Shown here piece by piece: positions 16,815-24,721 of a stretch of DNA of 64,000 nt. Source of the DNA: Streptomyces hyaluromycini (GTDB lineage: Bacteria; Actinomycetota; Actinomycetes; Streptomycetales; Streptomycetaceae); contig NZ_BCFL01000038.1 in NCBI RefSeq assembly GCF_002217755.1, forward strand, positions 1-64,000, in the 5' to 3' direction. Position 1 is the stretch's first letter; the number at the start of each line of letters is the position of its first letter. Position numbers and translations under genes: made by a program. Below the pieces are notes generated by a model. The model saw only the letters and a list, made by a program, of their open reading frames with translations. It ran no database searches and was not told the DNA's origin.

Positions 16815-17322
16815 CGAGAGAGGCGCGGTGACGGTACGCCCGGCCCGTCCCGGTGACGGGGAGGCCGTTCGCGCGATCCGCAATCACGCGATCGAGAACT
16901 CGACGGCCCTGTGGACCGAGACCCCGCAGTCCCCCGCCGAGGGGGCGGCCTGGTTCGCCACGCACCTGGAGCGCGGCTCGGCGCTCGTGGCCGAAGTCGC
17001 CGAAGCGCCGGGCGAGGTGGCCGGATTCGCGGTCTACGGCCCGTGGCGCGCGCTGGACGGCTACCGGCACACGGTGGAGAACTCCGTCTACGTCCGCGAG
17101 GGCAGGCACGGGCTCGGCATCGGCTCCGCGCTGCTGGGCCCCCTCGTCGCCGCGGCACGCGAGGCCGGCCACCATGTGATGATCGCCGGCATCGAGGCCG
17201 GGAACACCGCGTCGATCCGGCTGCACGACCGGTTCGGCTTCGAGCACGTCGGGACGGTCCGGGAGGTGGGCACCAAGTTCGGCCGCTGGCTGGACCTGAC
17301 GATCATGCGGCTGCCGCTGTGA
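16801..17322 (+). CDS. GNAT acetyltransferase, phosphinothricin-acetyltransferase type
   Basis: 173 aa from ATG 16801, or 164 aa from the GTG at 16828, which has AGAGG just upstream and begins VTVRPARPGD. The sequence follows the Pat/Bar/YwnH branch of the GNAT superfamily: RNHAIENSTALWTETPQ, GFAVYGPWRALDGYRHTVE, and the acetyl-CoA loop GRHGLGIGSALLGPLV. Members N-acetylate phosphinothricin, methionine sulfone or similar amino-acid analogues. Divergent from the XRE-cupin/MFS pair and sharing its operator, so it may belong to the same response. Confidence 0.88.
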   Translation: MNPIYERGAVTVRPARPGDGEAVRAIRNHAIENSTALWTETPQSPAEGAAWFATHLERGSALVAEVAEAPGEVAGFAVYGPWRALDGYRHTVENSVYVREGRHGLGIGSALLGPLVAAAREAGHHVMIAGIEAGNTASIRLHDRFGFEHVGTVREVGTKFGRWLDLTIMRLPL

Positions 17323-17336
17323 CGGTCACGCGGCTG

Positions 17337-17366
17337 CCGCCCGCCCCGGGACGCCGACGCGGGCGG
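17337..17366 (+). terminator. Hairpin between the GNAT and TetR genes
   Basis: CCGCCCGC (17337-17344) pairs with GCGGGCGG (17359-17366), 15 bp after the GNAT stop. An 8-bp GC stem without U-tract, as is common for Streptomyces terminators. Confidence 0.5.
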
Positions 17367-17391
17367 TGTGACAACCGATTAGGGTGACCGC

Positions 17392-17994
17392 GTGGCGAGA
17401 GTGCGGTTGAGTGTGGCCGAGCGGCGGGAGGAACTGCTGCGGGCCGCCATCGAGCAGATCGAGGTGCGGGGCGTGGCGGCGGTGCGGATCGCCGATGTCG
17501 CCTCGGCCCTCGGCGTGAGCAACGCGCTGGTGCTGTACCACTTCTCGACGAAGGAGAAGCTGGTCGCCGCCGCCTTCACCTACGCCGCCGAGGACGACCT
17601 GACGCATCTGCGCAAGCTCCTGGGCCGCCGTACGTCGGCGCTGCGCCGGTTGCGGGCGGCGGTGCGCTGGTACGCGCCGACGGGGCAGGCGAAGGGCTGG
17701 CGGCTGTGGATCGAGGGCTGGGCGGTGGCGTTGCGGGAACCCGCGCTGCGGGACGTCACCAAGGGCCTGGACCAGCAGTGGAAGGCGGCGATCGCCGAGG
17801 TCATCGCCGAAGGGGTGGCCGCGGGCGAGTTCCGGTGCCCCGACCCCACGGCGGCGGCGCTGCGGCTGACCGCCCTGCTCGACGGGCTCGCCGTCCAGCT
17901 GACCTCGTACCCGGGCGCCGTACCCCGCTCCCGAGCACAGGAGTGGGCGGACGAGGCCCTGGCGCGCGAACTGGGGCTCCCGGAGGAGAAGTAA
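17392..17994 (+). CDS. TetR-family transcriptional regulator
   Basis: 200 aa from a GTG. The helix-turn-helix (about 8-55) reads ERREELLRAAIEQIEVRGVA then IADVASALGVSNALVLYHFS, and the rest resembles the BetI-type C-terminal domain (WRLWIEGWAVALREPALRDV). No Shine-Dalgarno is present, but TAGGGT sits 6 nt before the GTG, so the transcript is probably leaderless. The targets are unknown; the neighbours are a GNAT gene and a convergent SGNH hydrolase. Its stop codon is part of the terminator stem. Confidence 0.9.
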   Translation: MARVRLSVAERREELLRAAIEQIEVRGVAAVRIADVASALGVSNALVLYHFSTKEKLVAAAFTYAAEDDLTHLRKLLGRRTSALRRLRAAVRWYAPTGQAKGWRLWIEGWAVALREPALRDVTKGLDQQWKAAIAEVIAEGVAAGEFRCPDPTAAALRLTALLDGLAVQLTSYPGAVPRSRAQEWADEALARELGLPEEK

Positions 17995-18023
17995 GGGGCG
18001 GCCCGCAATGAGGCCACCCCTTA
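17992..18023. terminator. Bidirectional terminator between tetR and the SGNH hydrolase gene
   Basis: TAAGGGG-C-GGCC (17992-18003) pairs with GGCC-A-CCCCTTA (18012-18023) around an 8-nt loop. The stem includes the tetR stop codon and lies 16 bp from the end of the convergent gene. Confidence 0.75.
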
Positions 18024-18038
18024 CCCGTCGGCACCGCC

Positions 18039-18857
18039 TCAAGCCACGGAAGCGATCCGCATCTTGATGTCGTCCGGGGACAGCGCCCCCTTGGCCGTCA
18101 CATGGTCGCCGGACGACTCGCCGCGCAGCCGGCGCCCGATCCAGGGCACCAGGTACTCACGGGCCCAGTGCACGTCGTCGCGGCGGACCTCCAGGGTGCC
18201 GCGGGGCGGCAGCGGCGGCCACGGCTGGTCCGGGTCGGCCGGCACCTCGACGCCGAGCACCTGTCCGGCGCGCAGCGCCACGCGCGTGTGGCCCTCGGGC
18301 GAGAGGTGCAGGCGGTCGCCGTCCCAGGCGCGGCGGTCCTGCACGGTCTTCAGGGACCACAGGTCCAGGACCGGGCAGCCGTACCGGTCGGCGATGGCCC
18401 GCACGTGCCCGTTGTACGTGGCGATCTTGCCGCGCAGATGCTTGAGGACGGGTACGCCCCTGGTGTCGAACCCGGTGGTCACCAGCACGGTGCCGACGGC
18501 CTCGGTCAGCTGGGCCACGGCCCGCTCGAACCGCTCGGCCACCTCGTCGGGGTCGGTGCCGGGGCGGATGATGTCGTTGCCGCCCGCGCAGAAGGAGACC
18601 AGATCCGGGGCGAGTGCCAGGGCCTGCGGCACCTGGTCCGCCACGATCTGGTCGAGCAGTTTCCCGCGCACGGCGAGGTTGGTGTACTCGAAGTCGCCCT
18701 CGGGCCGCCGGTCCGACAGCAGTACCGCGAACCGGTCAGCCCAGCCGACGAACGCCCCGTCGGGGCCGGGGTCGCCGACGCCCTCGGTGAAGCTGTCCCC
18801 CACCGCCGCGTACGACCCGATCACTGATGCATTGTCACTCTTCGAATCGTCTCCCAC
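18039..18857 (-). CDS. SGNH/GDSL-family hydrolase
   Basis: 272 aa from a GTG at 18855-18857, with no strong ribosome-binding site. SGNH blocks are visible: block I YAAVGDSFTEGVGD with the nucleophile serine at about residue 22, block II glycine in NLAVRGK, block III asparagine in CAGGNDI, and block V DRLHLSPEGH with the Asp-His pair. No signal peptide, so probably cytoplasmic. Ester- or thioester-hydrolase; substrate unknown. Confidence 0.9.
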   Translation of the reverse strand: MGDDSKSDNASVIGSYAAVGDSFTEGVGDPGPDGAFVGWADRFAVLLSDRRPEGDFEYTNLAVRGKLLDQIVADQVPQALALAPDLVSFCAGGNDIIRPGTDPDEVAERFERAVAQLTEAVGTVLVTTGFDTRGVPVLKHLRGKIATYNGHVRAIADRYGCPVLDLWSLKTVQDRRAWDGDRLHLSPEGHTRVALRAGQVLGVEVPADPDQPWPPLPPRGTLEVRRDDVHWAREYLVPWIGRRLRGESSGDHVTAKGALSPDDIKMRIASVA

Positions 18858-18969
18858 ATCGGACCATGATTCACCTTCGGCTGTGACCTACGCGACCGTA
18901 ATTAAGGGTTGACGTTCGGTGAGATAAGACACTTTTAAATACTTTGCCAAGCCTGGAATAAGGCTCTGA

Positions 18970-19686
18970 TCAGCGGCGTTTACGTGTCGATCGCCAGACA
19001 TTGAAGTCGCTGATCCGGAAGTGGCTCCAGGTGGTCCGGAACGCGAAGTGCCCGCTCGTATAGGGCTCCGGGTCGGTGTAGTCGAACACCAGCCGGCCGT
19101 TGTTCCACCATCGCACGGTCGGACCGTCGGAGACGATCTGGACGCGGTCGGGCCGGTTCGCGACGAGCAGCGGCTCGGTGTAGTCGCAGATCAACGGGCG
19201 CACGCCGGGCTCGCCGACGTAACGGCGCAGCCTGGTCGTCGTGTTGTAGTTCGCGCCGTAGCCCGCGTAGTACGTCGTGAGGTAGTCGTACTCGGCGAGC
19301 GCGCCGCCGCGCGGGGTGGCGAACAGGTCGTCCGGGGAGCGGACGTCGGTGGCGTTCCAGAAGTTGTTGAGGTCCGAGACACGGTCGTTGGCACCGCCCG
19401 CCGACACCGGTGTGGCGGTGTACTCCAGGACGTACGGCCCGTCGAGCCGCCGCCGGAACCATACGGTCGCACCGGCGGGCACGTCGACATCCAGGATCCC
19501 CTGCGCCGCGGTGACCGTGCCGCCCTGCTCCAGTTCCACGGACCACTGACCGAGGCCGTGGCGGAAGTCGTCGTGGGCGAGCAGCCGGCGGTGCCGGGGC
19601 GCGGCGCTCGCGGGCGCGGCGGAGGCCAGGGCCGCGAGGGCGGCTCCGGCGGCCAGGGCTCCGAAGGCTCGGCGGGTGGTCGTCAT
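18970..19686 (-). CDS. Secreted protein with Tat-type signal, DUF6250/YesU-like
   Basis: 238 aa from the ATG at 19684-19686 (GAAGGAAA upstream). The N-terminus TTTRRAFGALAAGAALAALA followed by an AxA site is a Tat-style signal, with twin arginine RR before a short hydrophobic stretch and cleavage near ASAAPRH. The mature part looks like a beta-sandwich hydrolase or lectin-like fold (WSVELEQGGTVTAAQG, FWNATDVRSPDDLF, YDYLTTYYAGYGANYNTTT, WSHFRISDFNVW), resembling DUF6250 and YesU/DUF1961 proteins acting on plant polysaccharides. A LacI-type operator upstream supports sugar control. Family assignment is from memory. Confidence 0.75.
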   Translation of the reverse strand: MTTTRRAFGALAAGAALAALASAAPASAAPRHRRLLAHDDFRHGLGQWSVELEQGGTVTAAQGILDVDVPAGATVWFRRRLDGPYVLEYTATPVSAGGANDRVSDLNNFWNATDVRSPDDLFATPRGGALAEYDYLTTYYAGYGANYNTTTRLRRYVGEPGVRPLICDYTEPLLVANRPDRVQIVSDGPTVRWWNNGRLVFDYTDPEPYTSGHFAFRTTWSHFRISDFNVWRSTRKRR

Positions 19687-19733
19687 GCGGCGGTTTCCTT
19701 CCGGCGGGGCGGCAGTGGCGGACATCGCTGACA

Positions 19734-19746
19734 GAAAGCGCTTGCA
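19734..19746. promoter_or_regulatory. LacI-type operator
   Basis: GAAAGCGCTTGCA, centred on the palindrome AAGCGCTT, lies 48 bp upstream of the secreted-protein start. This is the usual shape of LacI-family sites in front of Streptomyces carbohydrate genes. No LacI regulator is in the window. Confidence 0.6.
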
Positions 19747-19820
19747 TCAACGGGGATCACTGTGCCGCCGTCCGCCGCCCGTGTCGATGCCCTGAGCACC
19801 CCTGCCACAAGAAGGAAACG

Positions 19821-19859
19821 CCGGAGGCCGGACCCGGGGATCGGGGGTCCGGCCTTCGG
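19821..19859 (-). terminator. Terminator downstream of the M23 peptidase gene
   Basis: CCGGAGGCCGGACCC (19821-19835) pairs with GGGTCCGGCCTTCGG (19845-19859), a 15-bp stem with one wobble and a 9-nt loop. It starts 30 bp past the stop of the gene at 19890. Confidence 0.8.
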
Positions 19860-19889
19860 AGTGCGTGTCAGATCAGTGCGGGCGCCGGG

Positions 19890-20822
19890 TCAGCCGACAG
19901 CGAGGCCCTTCGAGCGGAGGTAGGCGACCGGGTCCACGTCCGAGCCGTAGTCGGGGGTGGTACGGATCTCGAAGTGGAGGTGCGGGCCGGTGACGTTGCC
20001 GGTGGCGCCGGAGAGGCCGATCTGCTGACCCGCGGTCACGGTCTGGCCGACCGAGACGGAGAGGGCGGAGAGGTGGCCGTACTGCGCGTAGTAGCCGTCG
20101 GCGAGCCGGATGACGACCTGGTTGCCGTAGGCGCCGCCCCAGCCTGCCGTGACGACCGTGCCCGCGCCGACGGCCTTGACCGGGGTGCCGGTCGGGACGA
20201 CGAAGTCGACGCCCGTGTGGTAGCCGCTGGACCACATACCGCCGGCGACGTGGTAGCCGGTGCCGACGGTGGCACCGGTGACCGGAAGGGTGAAGCCGGA
20301 CGCGGTCGCCGCCGAGTCGGCCGAACCGTCCGAACCGTCCGACGAAGCGGCCGAGGACGAGGTGGACGGCTGCGGGTCCGACGGCGTTCCGGAACGGGAG
20401 CCGGAGTCCGCGCCGTCCGTCGTGGCGGCGTGACGGCCGCCGAGCGTGAGTTTGAGGCCGGGGTGGATCAACGAGGGGTTGTCGCCGACGGCCTCCCGGT
20501 TGTCGGCGTAGAGCCGGTGCCAGCCGCCGCGGACGTCGTACTCACGGGCGATCTTCGAAAGACAGTCGCCGGGCACCACGGTGTAGACGCGGTGCGCGGA
20601 ATGCACGGCGGAATTCTTCGCGGCCGTCTTCTTCACCGCGGTCTTCTCGACCGTCGGAAGTGACTGCGCGGCCTTTTCGAAAACGGACTGCGAGGTGGCC
20701 GCGTGGGCGCCGGCGGCCCCCATGAGCGGCAGCGCCAGCGCGGCGCCACCGGTTCCGGCGACGGCCATCGAGCGCGTGAGACGCTGGGACTTGGGGCGGC
20801 GGTGCTTACCCTTCGCGGGCAT
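19890..20822 (-). CDS. LysM + M23 metallopeptidase, cell-wall hydrolase
   Basis: 310 aa, secreted. A basic N-terminus and hydrophobic stretch with AHAATS give a signal peptide of about 41 residues. A LysM domain (about 77-127; YTVVPGDCLSKIAREYDVRG) binds peptidoglycan. A Ser/Thr/Asp-rich linker precedes a C-terminal peptidase M23 domain (about 190-305), with zinc ligands in HTGVDFVVP and HLHFE. It should act as a D,D- or gly-endopeptidase on peptidoglycan during growth or germination. The long 5' leader carries a c-di-AMP riboswitch candidate, as known for such genes in Streptomyces. Confidence 0.93.
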   Translation of the reverse strand: MPAKGKHRRPKSQRLTRSMAVAGTGGAALALPLMGAAGAHAATSQSVFEKAAQSLPTVEKTAVKKTAAKNSAVHSAHRVYTVVPGDCLSKIAREYDVRGGWHRLYADNREAVGDNPSLIHPGLKLTLGGRHAATTDGADSGSRSGTPSDPQPSTSSSAASSDGSDGSADSAATASGFTLPVTGATVGTGYHVAGGMWSSGYHTGVDFVVPTGTPVKAVGAGTVVTAGWGGAYGNQVVIRLADGYYAQYGHLSALSVSVGQTVTAGQQIGLSGATGNVTGPHLHFEIRTTPDYGSDVDPVAYLRSKGLAVG

Positions 20823-20828
20823 GGCGCA

Positions 20829-21195
20829 TTCCTCTCCGACGCCTGCGAGGTGAGCTGTCGGGTTCGGGCTGGAGCTGCCCGGCCACGCACCATCGCGCGA
20901 CTACACCCCAAGGACCTCCCTTTCGGATCAGCTCGGCGACGCGAGGCCTGGCACGCGCATCTGCCGCGTTGTCGTCGGTCGCCGACGTCCCCCAGCCTTC
21001 GGCCGGGAGGTGCCCCCACCGCGTCGACTCCCTCCTCCGCCTTGCAGCTGCACGCACCAGACCTCGCTCGGGTCGGCAGCGAAGCACCGTCCCTCTGCGC
21101 CGATCCGATCCGAAAGGCAGGCCCAGCCGTCCCGGGAACCGGAACAGGCGGTCATACCTGGTGGGTCCCCCGCTCCTGCCGGGCACGGGTGAGTG
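20829..21195 (-). ncRNA. ydaO-type c-di-AMP riboswitch candidate with long insertion
   Basis: On the minus strand the leader of the M23 gene contains the 5' core GAGCGGGGGACCCA (around 21164-21180) and the 3' core, with CTTGGGGTG (about 20905-20913) and GACAGCTCACCTCGCAGGCG (about 20839-20858), as in actinobacterial ydaO RNAs. Between them an 11-bp perfect helix, CCTTTCGGATC with GATCCGAAAGG (21107-21117 with 20919-20929), closes a 177-nt insertion. In Streptomyces such riboswitches turn down rpf and peptidase genes when c-di-AMP is high. Class assignment rests on recalled consensus. Confidence 0.7.
20989..21018 (-). repeat. Hairpin repeat within the riboswitch insertion
   Basis: Read on the minus strand, CTCCCGGCC-GAA-GGCTGGGGG is a compact stem-loop flanked by TGGGGGCAC. 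I recognise this as a common Streptomyces intergenic hairpin type; this identification is from memory. Confidence 0.45.
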
Positions 21196-21508
21196 TGTGT
21201 GGGGACTCCGGGCGGCGGCAGGACTCGGCGTTCCGTCCGGAAGTGTGGCGAACGTAAGCGAGTGAGACGCACGCGGACAAGCGGTCGGTTCCGCCCGTCC
21301 GGGTTTTACTTGATCCGTTACCGGAAATCCCGGTCACCCTCCGTGAATTCCGGCCTATTCGGTTTTCCAACCTTCTTGCAAAGCACTGGAATTACGTGAG
21401 CATGACGCGCGACGGACGGTCACGAATATGACGCTCCTCACGCACGTCACGCCACGTCCCCTTATTCCAGAGCGAGTTGCAACGAAGACACCAATTCGGG
21501 CAGATGCA
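21196..21508. other. AT-richer intergenic region upstream of the riboswitch
   Basis: About 310 bp between the 5' edge of the riboswitch candidate and the end of the alpha-galactosidase gene. The part from about 21300 to 21480 is clearly less GC-rich than its surroundings. It should hold the promoter of the M23 gene. No gene is visible in it. Confidence 0.4.
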
Positions 21509-23593
21509 TCAGATCCGACGGAGCCGGATGACCGACGCATCCAGGTCACCCTTCAGTCCGGTGCGCAGTCCGTGGTGCAACAGGACGGCACCCCGATGGA
21601 CTTCGCCCGTTTCGAGGCATTCGTACGACGCCGCGGGGTCGAGGCCCTGCAGCCGCAGCGCCGGCGCCGGCTCGCCGTAGCTCTGGGCCTGCAGCCAGGC
21701 GAGGACGACCGTCTCGTCGCCGAGCGTGTACTGCACCGCGCTGAGCCCGCCGGCCGGCGGCCGCAGCCGGAACTGGTCGCCGCGCTGCACCAGGGGCCGG
21801 ATCTCCTTGTAGAGCTCCACCCAGCGGCCGGCCTCGGCGAGCTCCTCCTCGGTCCACTGCGAGAGGTCGCCGCCGACCCCGAGCGCCCCGGCCATCGAGC
21901 TGACGAAGCGGAAACGCAGGCTGCTGACCCGGCCGTTGAGCTGGTGGTTCGGGCTGTCGGTGACCCAGGCGGACATCACCCGGGCGGGGTGGATCTGGCT
22001 GAAGCCGTGCTGGATGGCGAGCCGGTCCAGCGGGTCGGTGTTGTCGGAGGTCCACACCTCGTCGGTGCGGCTCATGATGCCGAGGTCGATCCGCCCGCCA
22101 CCGCCGGAGCAGGACTCGATGGCGACGTTCGGGTGGGCCGCGCGGAGCCGGTCGAGGAGGGCGTACAGCCCGCGGACGTGGTCGACCCACAGGCGCTGCG
22201 GGTAGGGCTCGCCGGGCCAGCCCGCATCGGTGAAGCAGCGGTTGAAGTCCCACTTGACGTAGTCGATCGGGGCGCTGGACAGCAGGGTGTCGAGCTGCTC
22301 CCAGAGATACTCCTGGACGTCCTCGCGGGCCAGGTTGAGGACGAGCTGGTTGCGCAGTTCCGTCCGCTTTCGTCCCTGCTGGTACTGCACCCAGTCGGGG
22401 TGGGCGCGGTACAGGTCGCTGTCCGGGTTCACCATCTCGGGCTCGACCCAGATGCCGAACTGCATGCCAAGGGCGTGCACGTAGTCGGCGAGGGGCTTGA
22501 GGCCCTTGGGGAAGCGGTCCGGGTTGGGCGTCCAGTCGCCGAGGCCGGCCCGGTCGCTGGTGCGGGCGCCGAACCAGCCGTCGTCGACCACGAACAGCTC
22601 GACGCCGATCGCGGCGGCCCGCCGGGCGAGGGTGGCCTGCTGGTCCTCGGAGATGTCGAAGGTGGTGGCCTCCCAGGAGTTGAACAGCACGGGCCGGTCC
22701 CGGTCGGCGTCCGGGATGATGTACGCCCGCTGGTAGGCGTGCCAGGCACGGCTCGCCCCGCCGAAGCCGCCGTCGGTCCACAGGCCCGCGAAGACCGGGC
22801 TGGTGTACGACTCCCCCTCGGCCAGCATCAGCAGGCCCGAGTCGTCGTAACCGGCGCCGCCGGTGATCTGCACGCGCGCGTCCGGGAGTTGGGCGACGGC
22901 GATCCGCCAGGAGCCGGACCAGCCGAGGGCGCAGCCCCAGACCTCGCCGCGCTCCTCGGTGGCGTCGGTGTCGAGGGCGACCCAGGACAGGTGCTGGTGG
23001 CTGGTGTGGCCGCGGCGGCTGCCGATGACCTTCTCGCCGTAGGTGAGCGTGGCGCTGGTGAGGCGGGACTCGGCGGCCCAGCGGCCGTGCAGCTGGGAGA
23101 GCCGCCAGCCCTCGCGGTCGGGGAGCGTCCAGGCGGCGGGGTCGGCGCGCAGCAGCTCCACGCGCGCGTGCCCCTCGTTGCCGACGGTCACCCAGCGTTC
23201 CACGACGTCGCCGCGCATCCGGTAGTGCAGGGTGATGAGGATGCCGTCGTCCCGGAAGCGCAGCCGCAGCTCGTCGCCGTCCGCGCCGGCCTCCGTCTCG
23301 TAGGCCTCGAAGGCCCACTCGGTGCCGCGCCGCTCCTCGGTGCGCACGGACAGGGAGGGGCGGACGAACCGCGGCCCGCCCTCGACGGGGTACTCCTCCC
23401 GACCGTCGAGCGGGGACTCGAAGGCCCAGTAGCCGGGCAGCGCCCGGGTGCTGAGCTCCTCGGCGTCGGCGAGCTGGATTCTGGCGCCCCAGTGCAGGTG
23501 GAGCAGTTCGTCGGCCTCCGTGAGATGCAGCGCGTAGCTGCTGCCGGGGCCCGACAGGAGCCAGGTACGACCGTTTTCGGCGATGTCCACCAT
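21509..23593 (-). CDS. Alpha-galactosidase, GH36
   Basis: 694 aa, the normal size for GH36, with no signal peptide. An N-terminal beta-sandwich domain (about 1-290) precedes the TIM barrel. Catalytic features are SWEATTFDISEDQQ (about 306-319), VVDDGWFGARTSD (about 335-347), the nucleophile D449 in YVKWDFNR and the acid/base D517 in WTSDNTDP. A C-terminal Greek-key domain ends with SVIRLRRI. It releases terminal alpha-galactose from raffinose-type oligosaccharides or galactomannan in the cytoplasm. GAGG lies 8 nt before the ATG. No sugar transporter is adjacent. Confidence 0.95.
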   Translation of the reverse strand: MVDIAENGRTWLLSGPGSSYALHLTEADELLHLHWGARIQLADAEELSTRALPGYWAFESPLDGREEYPVEGGPRFVRPSLSVRTEERRGTEWAFEAYETEAGADGDELRLRFRDDGILITLHYRMRGDVVERWVTVGNEGHARVELLRADPAAWTLPDREGWRLSQLHGRWAAESRLTSATLTYGEKVIGSRRGHTSHQHLSWVALDTDATEERGEVWGCALGWSGSWRIAVAQLPDARVQITGGAGYDDSGLLMLAEGESYTSPVFAGLWTDGGFGGASRAWHAYQRAYIIPDADRDRPVLFNSWEATTFDISEDQQATLARRAAAIGVELFVVDDGWFGARTSDRAGLGDWTPNPDRFPKGLKPLADYVHALGMQFGIWVEPEMVNPDSDLYRAHPDWVQYQQGRKRTELRNQLVLNLAREDVQEYLWEQLDTLLSSAPIDYVKWDFNRCFTDAGWPGEPYPQRLWVDHVRGLYALLDRLRAAHPNVAIESCSGGGGRIDLGIMSRTDEVWTSDNTDPLDRLAIQHGFSQIHPARVMSAWVTDSPNHQLNGRVSSLRFRFVSSMAGALGVGGDLSQWTEEELAEAGRWVELYKEIRPLVQRGDQFRLRPPAGGLSAVQYTLGDETVVLAWLQAQSYGEPAPALRLQGLDPAASYECLETGEVHRGAVLLHHGLRTGLKGDLDASVIRLRRI

Positions 23594-23713
23594 CGAGAAA
23601 CCTCAAACCTCACACAGCTGCCAACAGATCCGCTCAAGCACCAACATCATCAAGGTCTGCGGGCTCCGGAAGCAAGGGCAACGGGCATGGAGGCGATGCC
23701 TGTGGACAACTCA

Positions 23714-23741
23714 TTGCCCGTGGAAACCGATGTCGTATGGT
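23714..23741 (+). promoter_or_regulatory. Possible promoter of the phosphatase gene
   Basis: TTGCCC (23714-23719) and TATGGT (23736-23741) have a 16-bp spacer and point toward the GTG at 23798. Reasonable but not strong. Confidence 0.35.
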
Positions 23742-23797
23742 CGATCCAGTGCCCGTCGACGAGCAGCGCCGACGGGGCCGACCGGGAGGAGCCCCCC

Positions 23798-24595
23798 GTG
23801 ACGCAGCAGGTCCCGTCCACCGAGCCCGAGCTGGCCGGGGTGCGCAACTTCCGTGACGTGGGCGGCCTGCCGACCGTGGACGGGCGGCGGGTGCGGCCGG
23901 GCGTGCTGTTCCGCAGCGGGCATCTGGCGCACGCGACGGAGCAGGACGCGGAGTTCCTCGCCTCGCTCGGCCTGCACACGATCTTCGACTTCCGCAACGC
24001 GGCCGACCAGAAGCTGGAGGGCCCGGACGTCGAGCTGCCCGGCACGCGGAACGTGAACCTGCCGCTGACCGACCCGGCGCACGGCGCCGAGTTCTGGAAG
24101 ATGGTCCGCGAGGGTGACATCGAGCAGCTGCACGGGCTCCTGGGGGACGGCAAGGCCGCGGCCCGGATGGTCAGCTCCTACCGCACGATCGTCAAGGAGC
24201 GCACCGACGAGCACTCCCGTGTGCTGCACTCGATCGCCGAGGACAGCGTCCCGGCGCTGATGCACTGCGCGGCCGGCAAGGACCGGGCGGGTATCTCCAT
24301 AGCCGTGACGCTGCTCGCGGTGGGCGTGGAGCGGGACGCGATCCTCGCCGACTACCTGGAGTCCAACGCCAAGCACCGCCGCTACAAGGTGCGGCGCAGC
24401 GGCGGCGGGGACAGCGCGTACAGCCCCGAGGTGATGGACCTGCTGAGCCCGCTCTTCGACGCCCGCGCGGAGTACCTGACGGCGGCCTTCGAGAGCATCG
24501 AGGAGACGTGGGGCGACGTCGACACCTACCTGGAGCAGGGGCTGAAGGTGGCCCCGCAGACCCGGGAGCGGCTGCGCGAGCGCCTGCTCGACTGA
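23798..24595 (+). CDS. Tyrosine-protein phosphatase (PtpB-like)
   Basis: 265 aa from the GTG at 23798 with GGGAGGAG upstream. The frame is open far to the left, but there it is only antisense to the alpha-galactosidase. The active-site loop HCAAGKDRAG has nucleophile C157 and arginine R163; the family usually has ...DRTG. Early motifs ELAGVRNFRDVGGLPTVDGR and FRSGHLAHAT are typical of the Mtb PtpB-type phosphatases acting on phosphotyrosine and sometimes phosphoinositides. Divergent from alpha-galactosidase over 204 bp. Single-gene unit. Confidence 0.92.
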   Translation: MTQQVPSTEPELAGVRNFRDVGGLPTVDGRRVRPGVLFRSGHLAHATEQDAEFLASLGLHTIFDFRNAADQKLEGPDVELPGTRNVNLPLTDPAHGAEFWKMVREGDIEQLHGLLGDGKAAARMVSSYRTIVKERTDEHSRVLHSIAEDSVPALMHCAAGKDRAGISIAVTLLAVGVERDAILADYLESNAKHRRYKVRRSGGGDSAYSPEVMDLLSPLFDARAEYLTAAFESIEETWGDVDTYLEQGLKVAPQTRERLRERLLD

Positions 24596-24598
24596 GGC

Positions 24599-24721
24599 TC
24601 AGCTCTTCGCGCCGAGGGAGAACAGCAGGAAGAGGAACGCGGCCAGGACGTGCCCGAGGGCGATGTAGATGATCAGCCGGACCCACAGGGCCCGGGGGAA
24701 CTTCTCCTCCATGTCGGTCAT
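24599..24721 (-). CDS. 40-aa single-pass membrane protein (DUF6126-like)
   Basis: Translation gives MTDMEEKFPRALWVRLIIY, then IALGHVLAAFLFLLFSLGAKS: a charged N-terminus followed by one hydrophobic helix (about 16-37). The ATG overlaps the stop of the XRE-cupin gene (ATGA), so the two are coupled. It resembles the small DUF6126 proteins of Streptomyces, an assignment from memory. The constant pairing with a cupin regulator suggests a joint role. Confidence 0.75.
   Translation of the reverse strand: MTDMEEKFPRALWVRLIIYIALGHVLAAFLFLLFSLGAKS

Noticed and set aside
18858..18969. AT-rich gap considered as a small RNA or attachment site
   Set aside because: It has only a 5-bp hairpin (AGCCT/AGGCT at 18950-18965) and no repeat elsewhere; most simply the promoter of the SGNH gene.
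21428..24595. 1055-codon plus-strand open frame
   Set aside because: Up to about 23590 it is antisense to the alpha-galactosidase and has low-complexity, non-homologous composition; only its end (from the GTG at 23798) is a real phosphatase gene.
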